Source: Pseudomonadota bacterium
Lineage (GTDB): Bacteria > Pseudomonadota > Alphaproteobacteria > Rhizobiales > Phreatobacteraceae
Length of the DNA stretch: 64,000 nucleotides
NCBI GenBank assembly: GCA_020161695.1
Contig: JAIUOO010000001.1
Span: forward strand, 310,001 to 374,000
Direction of reading: 5' to 3'
Below are positions 54,407 through 61,782 of this stretch, piece by piece (position 1 is the first letter of the stretch; each line of letters opens with the position of its first letter). The position numbers and the translations under genes are program-made. The notes under the pieces are model-generated. The model searched no databases, was not told where the DNA came from, and saw nothing but the letters and a program-made list of their open reading frames with translations.

Positions 54407-55165
54407 CGTGTTGGGCGGACCTCAGTCAGGATGAAGCGGGCAGGACCGTATAGCATACGGGTTCTGTCCGCGAGCTCTCGCATGCGGCCTGGAAAGAAGT
54501 CTTCACGACCGGTCTTGATATCGTAGATGCAGACAGTAGACCTGTCTGCCTCCTCGAAAACATCAATCCGCACTGATCCCAATTCGCCATACCGGCTCGC
54601 TCTTTCCTCTTTCAGGAACGACCTTTCGGGAAGGAAGTACCCATGTAGAAATGGAGCGGTTCCGTCTCCTGCTAGAATTCGATCTCTGATCTCGGTGTGG
54701 ACCTTCGTCCCATATTGTGATGGCGACAGGCCCTCGCGGCTGACGTGTGTCGCCGATGCGTCCGTAATGCTCTGAACATTCGGAAACCCGGGGCAAGCTT
54801 GTTGCACTTCGGCCGGGCTCAAACGCCCGACATAGGTCCATTCGCTGCTTGGCCCTTCGGATGCGTATTCCCTCGCGTTGAACGCCGCCACCGCCTGAGC
54901 ATCCGGGCCGTTGCGGGCGGACAGGGCGACATAGAGGATCATTCCCAATTCGAGTGTCTTGCCGACGACTGGTGCGACCAGCGGCACGGCGGGCAGGAAG
55001 GCCGGCTCCAGCACGGCGCCGTCCGGCCGGAACTCCGACCGGCTCAGCACCTCGCCGAGTTCGTCGCGAACCGTCTGCCTCAGGCCCGCGGTCTCGAAGC
55101 TCCGCAGGCCGCCGTCCGGCGTTGCCACGCTGTGCCGCTCGTCGAAGCCGGCGGCGCGGGAGGCG
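54403..55165 (-). pseudogene. orphan nuclease (toxin) module lacking its 5' end, cassette 2
   Basis: Homology to the cassette 1 nuclease begins abruptly at 55165, at ASRAAGFDERHSVATPDGG, and continues through the shared module, then a divergent C-terminus with YGTKVHTEIRD, GSVRIDVFEE and TVCIYDIKTG (same D and D-x-K residues). The reading frame is open up to 55239 but passes through a terminator, and only a TTG at 55237-55239 is available as start. About 265 bases present in cassette 1 are missing at the junction, where both copies have G-GAGGCG. The nuclease domain is undamaged. An orphan module or donor for recombination is the likeliest reading. Confidence 0.65.
54880..55165. repeat. 286-bp direct repeat, copy B (shared nuclease module)
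   Basis: Second copy of the repeat at 52844-53129, same orientation, about 2.04 kb apart. The right edge is a GGAGGCG junction leading straight into terminator T3. The pair could recombine, deleting one nuclease tip, partner gene and DUF1871-like gene while joining the other tip to an intact start. Confidence 0.9.
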
Positions 55166-55166
55166 C

Positions 55167-55192
55167 AAAAAGGCCCCGCGCGAGGGCGGGGC
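55167..55192 (-). terminator. terminator T3, after the prohead protease gene
   Basis: GCCCCGC pairs with GCGGGGC around GCGAGG, followed on the minus strand by five T residues. It lies 60 bases after the protease stop and inside the open frame of the orphan nuclease. Sequence around it (GAGGCGCAAAAA) repeats that at T2. Confidence 0.75.
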
Positions 55193-55252
55193 GGGTGTTG
55201 TTCATCCGGGTACCGTGCGGCGGCCGGGATCAGGGCCAAGCAGCCGATGACG

Positions 55253-55702
55253 TCACGCCGCCACCCGCGTCACCCTCGCTGCGGCCAGCGCCGGGAAGGT
55301 CACCACCGAGACCTCCCAGAGATCGACCTCCAGGAGCCGCCGCGTCGCCCCGCGCCTTCCGCCGGCCGCGCGCAGCGCCTTGAAGCCGATGGACAGCCCG
55401 TCCACCGCGCCGGCCGCCATCAGGTCCAGCGCCTCGCGGCCGCGCCGGGTGTGAGTGACGAGCCGGCCGGTGACGCGCAGGCCCACCGGGTCTTCCGACA
55501 GCGACAGCCAGGTGCCGATGGGCTCGGCCGGGTCGTGCTGCCAGAGCATGCGGATGCCGGCCGCGCCCCGCTTCGCCAGCGAGCCGAGGAAGGCACCGCG
55601 CTCGACGACGTCGTTCTGCGTGTCGGCAATGCCGAACAGCGAGGCATAGCCGGTGAAGAGGCCGGTATGAGGATCGAGGCGGGCGGTCGGCAGGTCGGGC
55701 AT
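55253..55702 (-). CDS. GTA prohead protease, HK97 family (g4)
   Basis: A 149-residue capsid maturation protease (S78/U35). The catalytic His56 is in RMLWQHDPAEPIG and Ser104 in AVDGLSIGFKA; the supporting Glu is probably in LEVDLWEVSVVTFPA. YASLFGIADTQNDVVERGAF is typical. It cuts the delta-domain from the capsid protein encoded 3.9 kb downstream. It overlaps the preceding small gene by one base. Confidence 0.95.
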   Translation of the reverse strand: MPDLPTARLDPHTGLFTGYASLFGIADTQNDVVERGAFLGSLAKRGAAGIRMLWQHDPAEPIGTWLSLSEDPVGLRVTGRLVTHTRRGREALDLMAAGAVDGLSIGFKALRAAGGRRGATRRLLEVDLWEVSVVTFPALAAARVTRVAA

Positions 55703-55890
55703 CAGGGCTCGCTCCGGGGTTTCAGGGCGGCGGGAGAGACGAAGAGGTCGAGGGCGCGCACGCGGCCACCGCCGCCGCGTGGCCGGCGCTGTTCCAGCGC
55801 TTCCAGCGTCTCGACGAAACGGCGGATCGGCTCGTCGGCGGGCATGGCGATGCGTTCGCGCCGGAGCGCGGTCAGGAGACGGACGGGCAT
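55702..55890 (-). CDS. small hypothetical protein in the GTA cluster, between aspartic protease and g4
   Basis: A 62-residue basic protein (RLLTALRRERIAM, RRFVETLEALEQRRPRGGGGRVRALDLF) with no recognised domain. Its stop overlaps the start of g4 (TGATG), so it is translated with the protease. A small head-assembly accessory protein is possible. Confidence 0.55.
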   Translation of the reverse strand: MPVRLLTALRRERIAMPADEPIRRFVETLEALEQRRPRGGGGRVRALDLFVSPAALKPRSEP

Positions 55891-55930
55891 GGTTGAACTT
55901 CCGCGGAAGGCGGCCCGCGGAAGGGGCCGC

Positions 55931-56458
55931 CTACTGTTCGAGGATCAGGGCGTTCTGCGCGAGTTCGACGCGGCGCAGGCGCGACAGGTAGCTCATGCCG
56001 AGCAGGTTGATGCCGAGCGCGCCTTCGGGGAGCACGACGGCCGCGACGGAAGCGACCGTCAGCCCCTCCACCTCGAGGCGGGGGATGACGACGCGCTTGC
56101 CCATGACGCGGCCGTTGGCCGTCTGCATGGCGGTATCCATGGTCTCGCCCGGCCGCACCAGATGGAGGTCGAGCGCGGTGCGCCAGGTCAGCGCCACCAC
56201 CGTCGCGCCGGTATCGACCAGCACGTCGAAGGAACGGCCGTTGGCCCGCGCCCGGGCACGGACATGGCCGTCGCGGTCGGCGGTCAGCCGCTTCGGCCCG
56301 AACGGATTGGCGGCTGCCGGCGGCTCGGGCGTGGCGACGGCCGCGACCTGCGCCTGGCCGGGCAGGGCCATGGCCAGCAGTGCGCTATAGGCCTCGGGCT
56401 TCGCCACGGCGACGAGGCCGGCGGGCAGCATCAGCAGATAGAAGGCCCTGGGCAGCAT
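55931..56458 (-). CDS. retropepsin-like aspartic protease (clan AA, TIGR02281-like)
   Basis: A 175-residue single-domain aspartic protease. The N-terminal hydrophobic segment (PRAFYLLMLPAGLVAVA) looks like a membrane anchor or signal. The active-site loop is VLVDTGATVVALTWRTA, and the C-terminal ALGINLLGMSYLSRL is the hydrophobic-hydrophobic-Gly motif of the fold. It probably works as a homodimer in the periplasm. A GTG start at 56494, also with a fair ribosome binding site, would add 12 residues. It is not among the RcGTA structural genes, so it is either lineage-specific or cargo. Confidence 0.8.
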   Translation of the reverse strand: MLPRAFYLLMLPAGLVAVAKPEAYSALLAMALPGQAQVAAVATPEPPAAANPFGPKRLTADRDGHVRARARANGRSFDVLVDTGATVVALTWRTALDLHLVRPGETMDTAMQTANGRVMGKRVVIPRLEVEGLTVASVAAVVLPEGALGINLLGMSYLSRLRRVELAQNALILEQ

Positions 56459-56575
56459 GAGGCAAGGCTCCGGTCCGGTGCCGAAGTCAGCCACGGAACG
56501 TCCTCGATATCGATGAACGGGCCGCCCTCTCCTTTCGGAACGGTGAACGAAACCTCGCCATGATCGTGAACCCGC

Positions 56576-56779
56576 TCAGTCCCGCCGCCCGGCGCGCTCG
56601 TTGAAGCGCGTCAGTTCGCGCACGAAGGCGTCGAAGCGGCGGTTGGCGGCGGCCAGTTCGCGCAGCGTCCAGACCAGCAGCCCCGTCGCGCTCGCGGCCC
56701 ACATGAACAGCGCCAGCGCGGCAATGTCGGCCCGCTCCGCGAAGGCGCGGACGACCGGTTCGGCCCCTTGCGGCAGCAT
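56576..56779 (-). CDS. small membrane protein of the GTA cluster (g3.5-like)
   Basis: A 67-residue protein with one hydrophobic segment (ALALFMWAASATGLLVWTL) and a charged C-terminal helix (RFDAFVRELTRFNERAGRRD). It sits after the portal gene, where RcGTA has the small g3.5. Function unknown. Confidence 0.65.
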   Translation of the reverse strand: MLPQGAEPVVRAFAERADIAALALFMWAASATGLLVWTLRELAAANRRFDAFVRELTRFNERAGRRD

Positions 56780-56818
56780 GGCGGCCTCCCTTCGTGCTTC
56801 ACGTCAGATCCTGCCATC

Positions 56819-57976
56819 TCAGATCTCCGGCTTCTCGCGGGCATAGCCGACCGCCTCGCGCTTCTCGCCCTCGGTGAGGAACGAGGCGCGTTCGACGCGC
56901 CGCCACAGGCTCTCGCGCTCGGCATGAAGGGCGCCGATGGCGTCCTCGTCCGGCGTCGCGACGAGCCCCTCGCCGGGCGCCAGCCAGCCGATCAGCCCGC
57001 CCATCACGCGGCGCGCCAGCGGCAGGGCCGTGTCGCGGCAGAAGGCGCGGTTGGCCTCCTGGTAATTGGCGTAGGTCGCATCGCCGGGAATGCCGAGCAC
57101 GATCGGCGGCACCCCGAAGGCCAGCGCGATCTCACGGGCGGCGCCGTGCTTGGCCTCCATGAAATCCATGTCGCGCGGCGTCAGCGACAGCGCCTTCCAG
57201 TCGAGCCCGCCTTCCAGCAGCAGCGGCCGGCCGGCATTGCGGCTGCCGGAAAAGCCCTGTTCGAGCTCCGTCTTCAGCCGCTCGTACTGATCCTCCGACA
57301 GCGTGCCGTCGCCGCCGGAATAGACCAGCGCGCCGGAGGGCCGGGCGGCATTGTCGAGCAGAGCCTTGGTCCATTGCGTCGCGGCATTGTGGATGTCGAT
57401 GGCGGCGGCCGCCGCCTGCAATGGCGCGAGGCCGAAATGGTCGTCGAAGGGGTGCGGCAGCGTCAGATGCAGCACCGGCGGCGGTCCCTCCCCGCCATCC
57501 AGCGGGAAGCGCACCGCCCGCCCGTCCACCTCGTAGTCGTAGGCCCCCGGCCTGCCGCCCGCGCCGGGCACGAGACGCATGCGGTCGGGCCTGAGGACGT
57601 GAAGCTCGCGCACCCTTGCCTCCAGCGCCACGGCCTCGACGAAGGCGTTGCCGGTCAGGAGGAGGTGCGTCACCGCGAGCTCGGTCAGGGCGCTGCGGTC
57701 CTGCACCTCGTTCGGCCGCTCGATCAGCAGCGCCGCCGGATGGGCCGAGGCATCGGCCCCGTCCACCGTGAACTGGAACGGAATCTCGGCAACGGCCTGG
57801 GCGATGCGCGCCACGGCGCGCGCCGCGACCGGGTTTTTCGCCAGCGCCTCGGCATGAAAGCGCCTGGGCTCGGGCGAGGACCAGAGCGCCCGGCCGGGGC
57901 CGGACAGCGCCACAAGCGCGGCCGTGCGGGATCGTTTGCGCTCGGGGGCGCCGAAGAGGGTCGAGAGAAAGGACAT
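56819..57976 (-). CDS. GTA portal protein (g3), HK97 family
   Basis: A 385-residue phage portal. NPVAARAVARIAQAVAEIPFQF, HLLLTGNAFVEAV, LHLTLPHPFDDHFGLAPLQAAA and VPPIVLGIPGDATYANYQEANRAF are typical HK97-portal segments. It forms the dodecameric ring through which DNA is packaged. Length matches RcGTA. Confidence 0.96.
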   Translation of the reverse strand: MSFLSTLFGAPERKRSRTAALVALSGPGRALWSSPEPRRFHAEALAKNPVAARAVARIAQAVAEIPFQFTVDGADASAHPAALLIERPNEVQDRSALTELAVTHLLLTGNAFVEAVALEARVRELHVLRPDRMRLVPGAGGRPGAYDYEVDGRAVRFPLDGGEGPPPVLHLTLPHPFDDHFGLAPLQAAAAAIDIHNAATQWTKALLDNAARPSGALVYSGGDGTLSEDQYERLKTELEQGFSGSRNAGRPLLLEGGLDWKALSLTPRDMDFMEAKHGAAREIALAFGVPPIVLGIPGDATYANYQEANRAFCRDTALPLARRVMGGLIGWLAPGEGLVATPDEDAIGALHAERESLWRRVERASFLTEGEKREAVGYAREKPEI

Positions 57977-58022
57977 GGGGGTCTCCGCCGCGTGATGCGG
58001 GAAGGGAGGAACAGGAACCGGA

Positions 58023-58364
58023 TCAGGTTCGCTCGGTCAGGAAGAACCCGCGCGCAGGACTGTGGTCGAGCAGCTTGCCGGCGAATCTCCAATGGTTCTC
58101 CGGCGTGATGAAGAACAGGAGCTCGACGCCCGAGACCATCTCAACGCCGCGCTCGGCCTCGGCCCGCTGGGACTCGCCATAATAGCCGACGACCACGCCG
58201 TCGGCGGTTCCGCCGGCGTTGAAGTAGGTCGTTCCCCAGCCGACCATGAGCACGGCGGGGGGATCATCCGTGTGCTCGAGGTAGAGCTGGCGGATCGTCT
58301 CGAACTCCGCCTTGGCTTGTTCCGAGATGGTGAAGTTGACGGGCAATCCATTGACGAAGGACAC
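58023..58364 (-). CDS. small hypothetical protein, possible partner of the broken toxin-like gene
   Basis: A 113-residue protein without signal or spans, reading FTISEQAKAEFETIRQLYLE, DPPAVLMVGWGT, VVVGYYGESQRAE and LLFFITPENHWRFAGKLLDHS. No family recognised. It starts 13 bases after the end of the TGA-interrupted gene and lies between terminase and portal, where RcGTA has no gene. Toxin-immunity order (toxin upstream) suggests immunity; unproved. Confidence 0.5.
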   Translation of the reverse strand: MSFVNGLPVNFTISEQAKAEFETIRQLYLEHTDDPPAVLMVGWGTTYFNAGGTADGVVVGYYGESQRAEAERGVEMVSGVELLFFITPENHWRFAGKLLDHSPARGFFLTERT

Positions 58365-58377
58365 AGGAGCTACCCCC

Positions 58378-58770
58378 TTAGTTGTCGTTCAGAAGCGTGC
58401 CATGAACGGCACCCGCCGAATGCATGAAGCGGGAACAGCGAAAGTTGACGGGGCCAGGGACTGCTATCGACCCAAAGTCAAAACGGTATACGCATCGCCT
58501 CCCACCCGGCACGGGAACTTCCGCGATCAAGGTTCCAAAGCTATATGCCCGCGCAACCGTGATGCTCTCTGCGTCGCTCGTCCACTGCCCGCCATCCGGG
58601 TTGCCTTCCGGCACCCGCGGCTGGACCCGGTTGTAGCGTCACTCCAGCAGGAAGCGCCGCGCGCTTCGGATTTCTCTGACGAATGCGACGTGCCGCCTGA
58701 CAAGCGCACGCGCGTGTTCGATGTCCGCGCGGATTTCCTCCGCGAGGCGGTCAAAGGCCGCTTCGTTCAT
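58378..58770 (-). pseudogene. toxin-like gene interrupted by an in-frame TGA
   Basis: One frame of 131 codons broken by a single TGA at 58639-58641. The first part, from ATG 58770, is NEAAFDRLAEEIRADIEHAR plus a basic helix (43 residues). After the TGA comes RYNRVQPRVPEGNPDGGQWT, then about 70 residues with no recognised fold. RVPxGNPDGGQWT is a motif I associate with mobile and toxin-type proteins of alphaproteobacteria. Two separate small genes, or readthrough, are alternatives. The helix resembles in style the displaced N-terminus of the cassette 1 nuclease. Confidence 0.55.
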
Positions 58771-58821
58771 AGTGAAAGTCCACGCTGTGTTTGAATGTCC
58801 GGCGGATGCAGCCCGCGGGGA

Positions 58822-60183
58822 CTACAACCCCCTCACCCGCGCTTCCGCCTTCGGCTTGAGCGCCAGATGCGTGACCGCCCAGACCAGCGCGTCCAGCCGG
58901 TCGGGGCTCCGGCCCGACGACAGGCCGTCCGGGCCGAAATCGGCGAGTTCGTCCTCCAGCCCCGGAAACGTTCCGGCATGTTTCACCCGGCCCTGCGCGT
59001 AGAGCGCGGCGACCGGCTCGGCCCTGAGATGCTTGGAGCGCACCGCGCGGACCGAGGTCACCGGCACGTCGGGAGCGACCTCGCCGATGACGGCGGCCAC
59101 CATGTCGCCGCCCTGGTTGACCTCCACCACCAGCGCATCCGCCGAGAGCCGCCGATAGAGCGACGCGGCGCGGTTCGCCCATTCATGCGGCTTGAAGCCC
59201 TGCACGCTGTCGTCGGCCAGCACGAAGACGGCGCCCTCGCCGTCGATGCCGGCCGCGACGATGCCGCAGGCATCGGCGCCCCTGCGGTGCGAGGCCGGCG
59301 GATCGACCGCCACGACGATGCGCTTCAACGCCGGAGCCGCAGCGACACGCGCCGCCTCGATCGCCTCCCTCGAGAACAGCGCGCCCTCGCGGTCGTCGAT
59401 CAGTTCGCCGTCCAGCTCCTGCCGCCCGAGCCGCGTGCCGCCGTAGCGGGCCAGCAGCGCCCTGACCACGCCGGGGGCGAGGTTGGCGGCATTGGCCGAT
59501 GTCGCCGAGCGCGTCACCACCGTATCGGGGTCGGCGAGCAGACGGCGCATCAGCGGCGTCGCGCGCGGCGTCGTCGTCACCATGACGCGCGGGTGCTCGC
59601 CAAGGCGCAGCGAAAAGCTCAGCATGTCCCACGTCGCCTCCGCCTGAACCCATTTGCCGGTCTCGTCCGCCCAGGCCGCGTCGAATTGCGGCCCGCGCAG
59701 CGCCTCCGGGTCTTCGGAGGAGAAGCCGTGCGCCACCGCGCCGTTCGGCCAGATGAGCCGGCGACGCGAGGGCTCGAAACGCGGGCGCTCGGCCGGAAAG
59801 CCGCAGGCCCTGAGGCCGGAGACGCCCTCCACCATCACCTCGCGCACCTGATCGATCGTCTCGCCGACAAGGGCGATGCGGCCCGCCTTCGGGCCGAAGC
59901 CGTCGCGGGCATGAACCACGCCGTGGACCCATTCGGCGCCCGCCCGGGTCTTGCCCGCGCCGCGCCCGCCGACAAAGGCCCAGACGCGCCAGCGGCCGGG
60001 CGGCGGCATCTGCTCGCGCCGCGCGAAGGCCGGCCAGAAGGCCCGGAGCCGGGCGATCTCGTCCTCAGCCAGCGCCGCCAGCGTCTCGGGCCTTGCCCGG
60101 GTCAAGCTGCGCCGCAAGCGTTTCAGCCCAGGCTTCGGCGTCCACAGGCGCGGCGACGGCGGCGGCATGGGCATCTCCGGCAT
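58822..60183 (-). CDS. GTA terminase large subunit (g2)
   Basis: A 453-residue DNA-packaging motor. The ATPase has Walker A GGRGAGKTRAGAEW and Walker B QFDAAWADETGKW; the nuclease half has VVAVDPPAS, VEVNQGGDMV and SPDRLDALVWAVTHL. Order and size match RcGTA, whose terminase packages random host DNA headfuls. It overlaps g1 by about 119 bases if the first ATG is used; a later start is possible. Confidence 0.95.
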   Translation of the reverse strand: MPEMPMPPPSPRLWTPKPGLKRLRRSLTRARPETLAALAEDEIARLRAFWPAFARREQMPPPGRWRVWAFVGGRGAGKTRAGAEWVHGVVHARDGFGPKAGRIALVGETIDQVREVMVEGVSGLRACGFPAERPRFEPSRRRLIWPNGAVAHGFSSEDPEALRGPQFDAAWADETGKWVQAEATWDMLSFSLRLGEHPRVMVTTTPRATPLMRRLLADPDTVVTRSATSANAANLAPGVVRALLARYGGTRLGRQELDGELIDDREGALFSREAIEAARVAAAPALKRIVVAVDPPASHRRGADACGIVAAGIDGEGAVFVLADDSVQGFKPHEWANRAASLYRRLSADALVVEVNQGGDMVAAVIGEVAPDVPVTSVRAVRSKHLRAEPVAALYAQGRVKHAGTFPGLEDELADFGPDGLSSGRSPDRLDALVWAVTHLALKPKAEARVRGL

Positions 60184-60592
60184 GGTCGCGGGCCGTCAGC
60201 GCCTTGCGGTCGAGGGCGGCGAGCTTGTCGAGCGTTGCGGCCAGCGCGCCCAGCCGGCGCGCCGCCGTTGCGGAAGGCCCGCCGAGGCTCGCCTCGACAT
60301 GTGCGATCTCGCGCTCGGCGGCGTCGTAGAGGCGGCGGACGAGGCGCGGGCGTTCGGGGCAGTCGGCGAGCCCCGGACAGGGCTTGCCGACATGCGTCTC
60401 GGCAGGTGCCGGCGGCGCCGGGGCCCGCGCAGCGGATGCCGGCCTCGCCGCGCGGGCCGGCGCGGCGGGAGCGGCCCGTTCGGGCGCGGCGGCTGAAGCG
60501 CGGGACGAAGCGGCATGGTCGGGCATTGCGCCGGCCGTCTCGGGCGCGGCGGAGCTGCGGGCGGTCGGCAAGGCGGCCTCCGTCGAAATCAT
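60065..60592 (-). CDS. GTA terminase small subunit-like protein (g1)
   Basis: A 175-residue protein: a low-complexity Ala/Pro/Arg N-terminus (about 70 residues) and a helical C-terminal half (RPRLVRRLYDAAEREIAHVEASLGG and LAATLDKLAALDRKAL). RcGTA g1 is a small terminase with a similar helical body and no DNA-binding domain. The start is uncertain, since an ATG at 60526 would remove 22 residues and neither has a strong ribosome binding site. It is the first gene after the putative promoter. Confidence 0.7.
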   Translation of the reverse strand: MISTEAALPTARSSAAPETAGAMPDHAASSRASAAAPERAAPAAPARAARPASAARAPAPPAPAETHVGKPCPGLADCPERPRLVRRLYDAAEREIAHVEASLGGPSATAARRLGALAATLDKLAALDRKALTARDHAGDAHAAAVAAPVDAEAWAETLAAQLDPGKARDAGGAG

Positions 60593-60626
60593 CGGAAAGG
60601 GCGGATCGGAGGGTCAGGAAACGAAA

Positions 60627-60655
60627 CGCCCGGCCGGGGTTTCCCCCGCCGGGCG
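60627..60655 (-). terminator. terminator after the phosphate transporter gene
   Basis: CGCCCGGC pairs with GCCGGGCG, with an extra GGGG/CCCC pairing inside, followed on the minus strand by TTTCGTTT. It lies between pit and the first GTA gene. The promoter at 60676-60704 is upstream of it in the same direction, so it might also act as an attenuator for the GTA cluster. Confidence 0.65.
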
Positions 60656-60675
60656 CAGTTGTTGAACATGCCTGA

Positions 60676-60704
60676 AACCTACCGAACCAGCGTTACGCTG
60701 TCAA
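60676..60704 (-). promoter_or_regulatory. promoter-like site upstream of the GTA cluster
   Basis: On the minus strand a perfect TTGACA (60704-60699), a 17-bp spacer and TAGGTT (60681-60676) lie in an unusually AT-rich patch about 84 bases before the g1 start. The -10 matches only three of six bases of TATAAT. No CtrA full site (TTAA-N7-TTAA) was found here. Confidence 0.45.
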
Positions 60705-60753
60705 GGCATATTTTCCGGTCAAAGGAATTTTTATCGGCACCGCCAAGCGCGAT

Positions 60754-61767
60754 TCACCGCCCCGTGAGGAACAGGCCCGAGGCGAGATAGGCGAGCGAGG
60801 CCATCAGCCCGGCCATCGGCATGGTGATGATCCAGGCCCAGACGATGCCGCGCGCCACGCCCCAGCGCACCGCCGAGACGCGCCGCGCCGCGCCGACGCC
60901 GACGATGGCGCCGGTGATCGTGTGGGTGGTCGACACCGGCACGCCGAAGCCGGTCGCCATGAACAGCGTGATCGCCCCGCCGGTCTCGGCGCAGAAGCCC
61001 TGCTGCGGCGTCAGCCGGGTGATCTTCGAGCCCATCGTGTGGACGATGCGCCAGCCGCCGCAGAGCGTGCCGAGCGCCATCGCCGCCTGGCACGAGATGA
61101 CCACCCAGAACGGCACCGAGAAGCTGCCGCCGAGATGGCCGTGCGAGAACAGCAGCACCGCGATGATGCCCATGGTCTTCTGGGCGTCGTTGGCGCCGTG
61201 GCCGAGCGAATAGAGCGATGCCGAGACGAATTGCAGGATGCGGAAGGTGGAATCGACCTTGATCGGGGCGACCCGCACGAAGGCCCAGGACACCAGCAGC
61301 ACCAGAAGCAGGGCCAGCGCGAAGCCCACCGCCGGCGACAGGAAGATCGCGACGAAGGTCTTGCCGAGGCCCCAGAACACGATGCCGGAAAAGCCGACCT
61401 TGGTCAGCGCCGCGCCGACCAGCCCGCCGATCAGCGCATGGGACGACGAGGAGGGAATGCCCGCCATCCAGGTGATGACGTTCCAGGCGATGGCGCCCGA
61501 CAGCGCGCCGAAGATCACGCGGTCGTCGACGATGGCCGGCAGGATGATGCCGGAGCCGACGGTCTGCGCGACATGCAGGCCGAAGAACAGGAAGGCGATG
61601 AAGTTGAAGAAGGCTGCCCAGAACACCGCCCATTTCGGCGCCAGCACCCGCGTCGAGACGATGGTGGCGATGGAGTTCGCGGCGTCGTGCAGGCCGTTCA
61701 GGAAGTCGAACAGCAGCGCCACGGCGATCAGGAAGATCAGGGCATAGGAGAAGGTGGCGAAATCCAC
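60754..61767 (-). CDS. pit: low-affinity inorganic phosphate transporter (PiT family)
   Basis: A 337-residue membrane transporter, importing phosphate (as metal-phosphate) with protons. The two family signatures are present: DFLNGLHDAANSIAT near the N-terminus and SLGHGANDAQKTMGI in the second half. It starts with GTG, 15 bases after the DUF47 gene. The C-terminal GFGVPVSTTHTITGAIVGVG is also characteristic. Confidence 0.95.
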   Translation of the reverse strand: MDFATFSYALIFLIAVALLFDFLNGLHDAANSIATIVSTRVLAPKWAVFWAAFFNFIAFLFFGLHVAQTVGSGIILPAIVDDRVIFGALSGAIAWNVITWMAGIPSSSSHALIGGLVGAALTKVGFSGIVFWGLGKTFVAIFLSPAVGFALALLLVLLVSWAFVRVAPIKVDSTFRILQFVSASLYSLGHGANDAQKTMGIIAVLLFSHGHLGGSFSVPFWVVISCQAAMALGTLCGGWRIVHTMGSKITRLTPQQGFCAETGGAITLFMATGFGVPVSTTHTITGAIVGVGAARRVSAVRWGVARGIVWAWIITMPMAGLMASLAYLASGLFLTGR

Positions 61768-61782
61768 TGGGGCCGCCCGGCG

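Noticed and set aside
38439..60592. Reading the whole cluster as a normal inducible prophage.
   Set aside because: No integrase, repressor, replication or attachment genes are seen, gene order and the short tape measure match RcGTA, and flanks are ordinary chromosomal genes. A GTA is the better explanation, though a decayed prophage cannot be fully excluded from this window.
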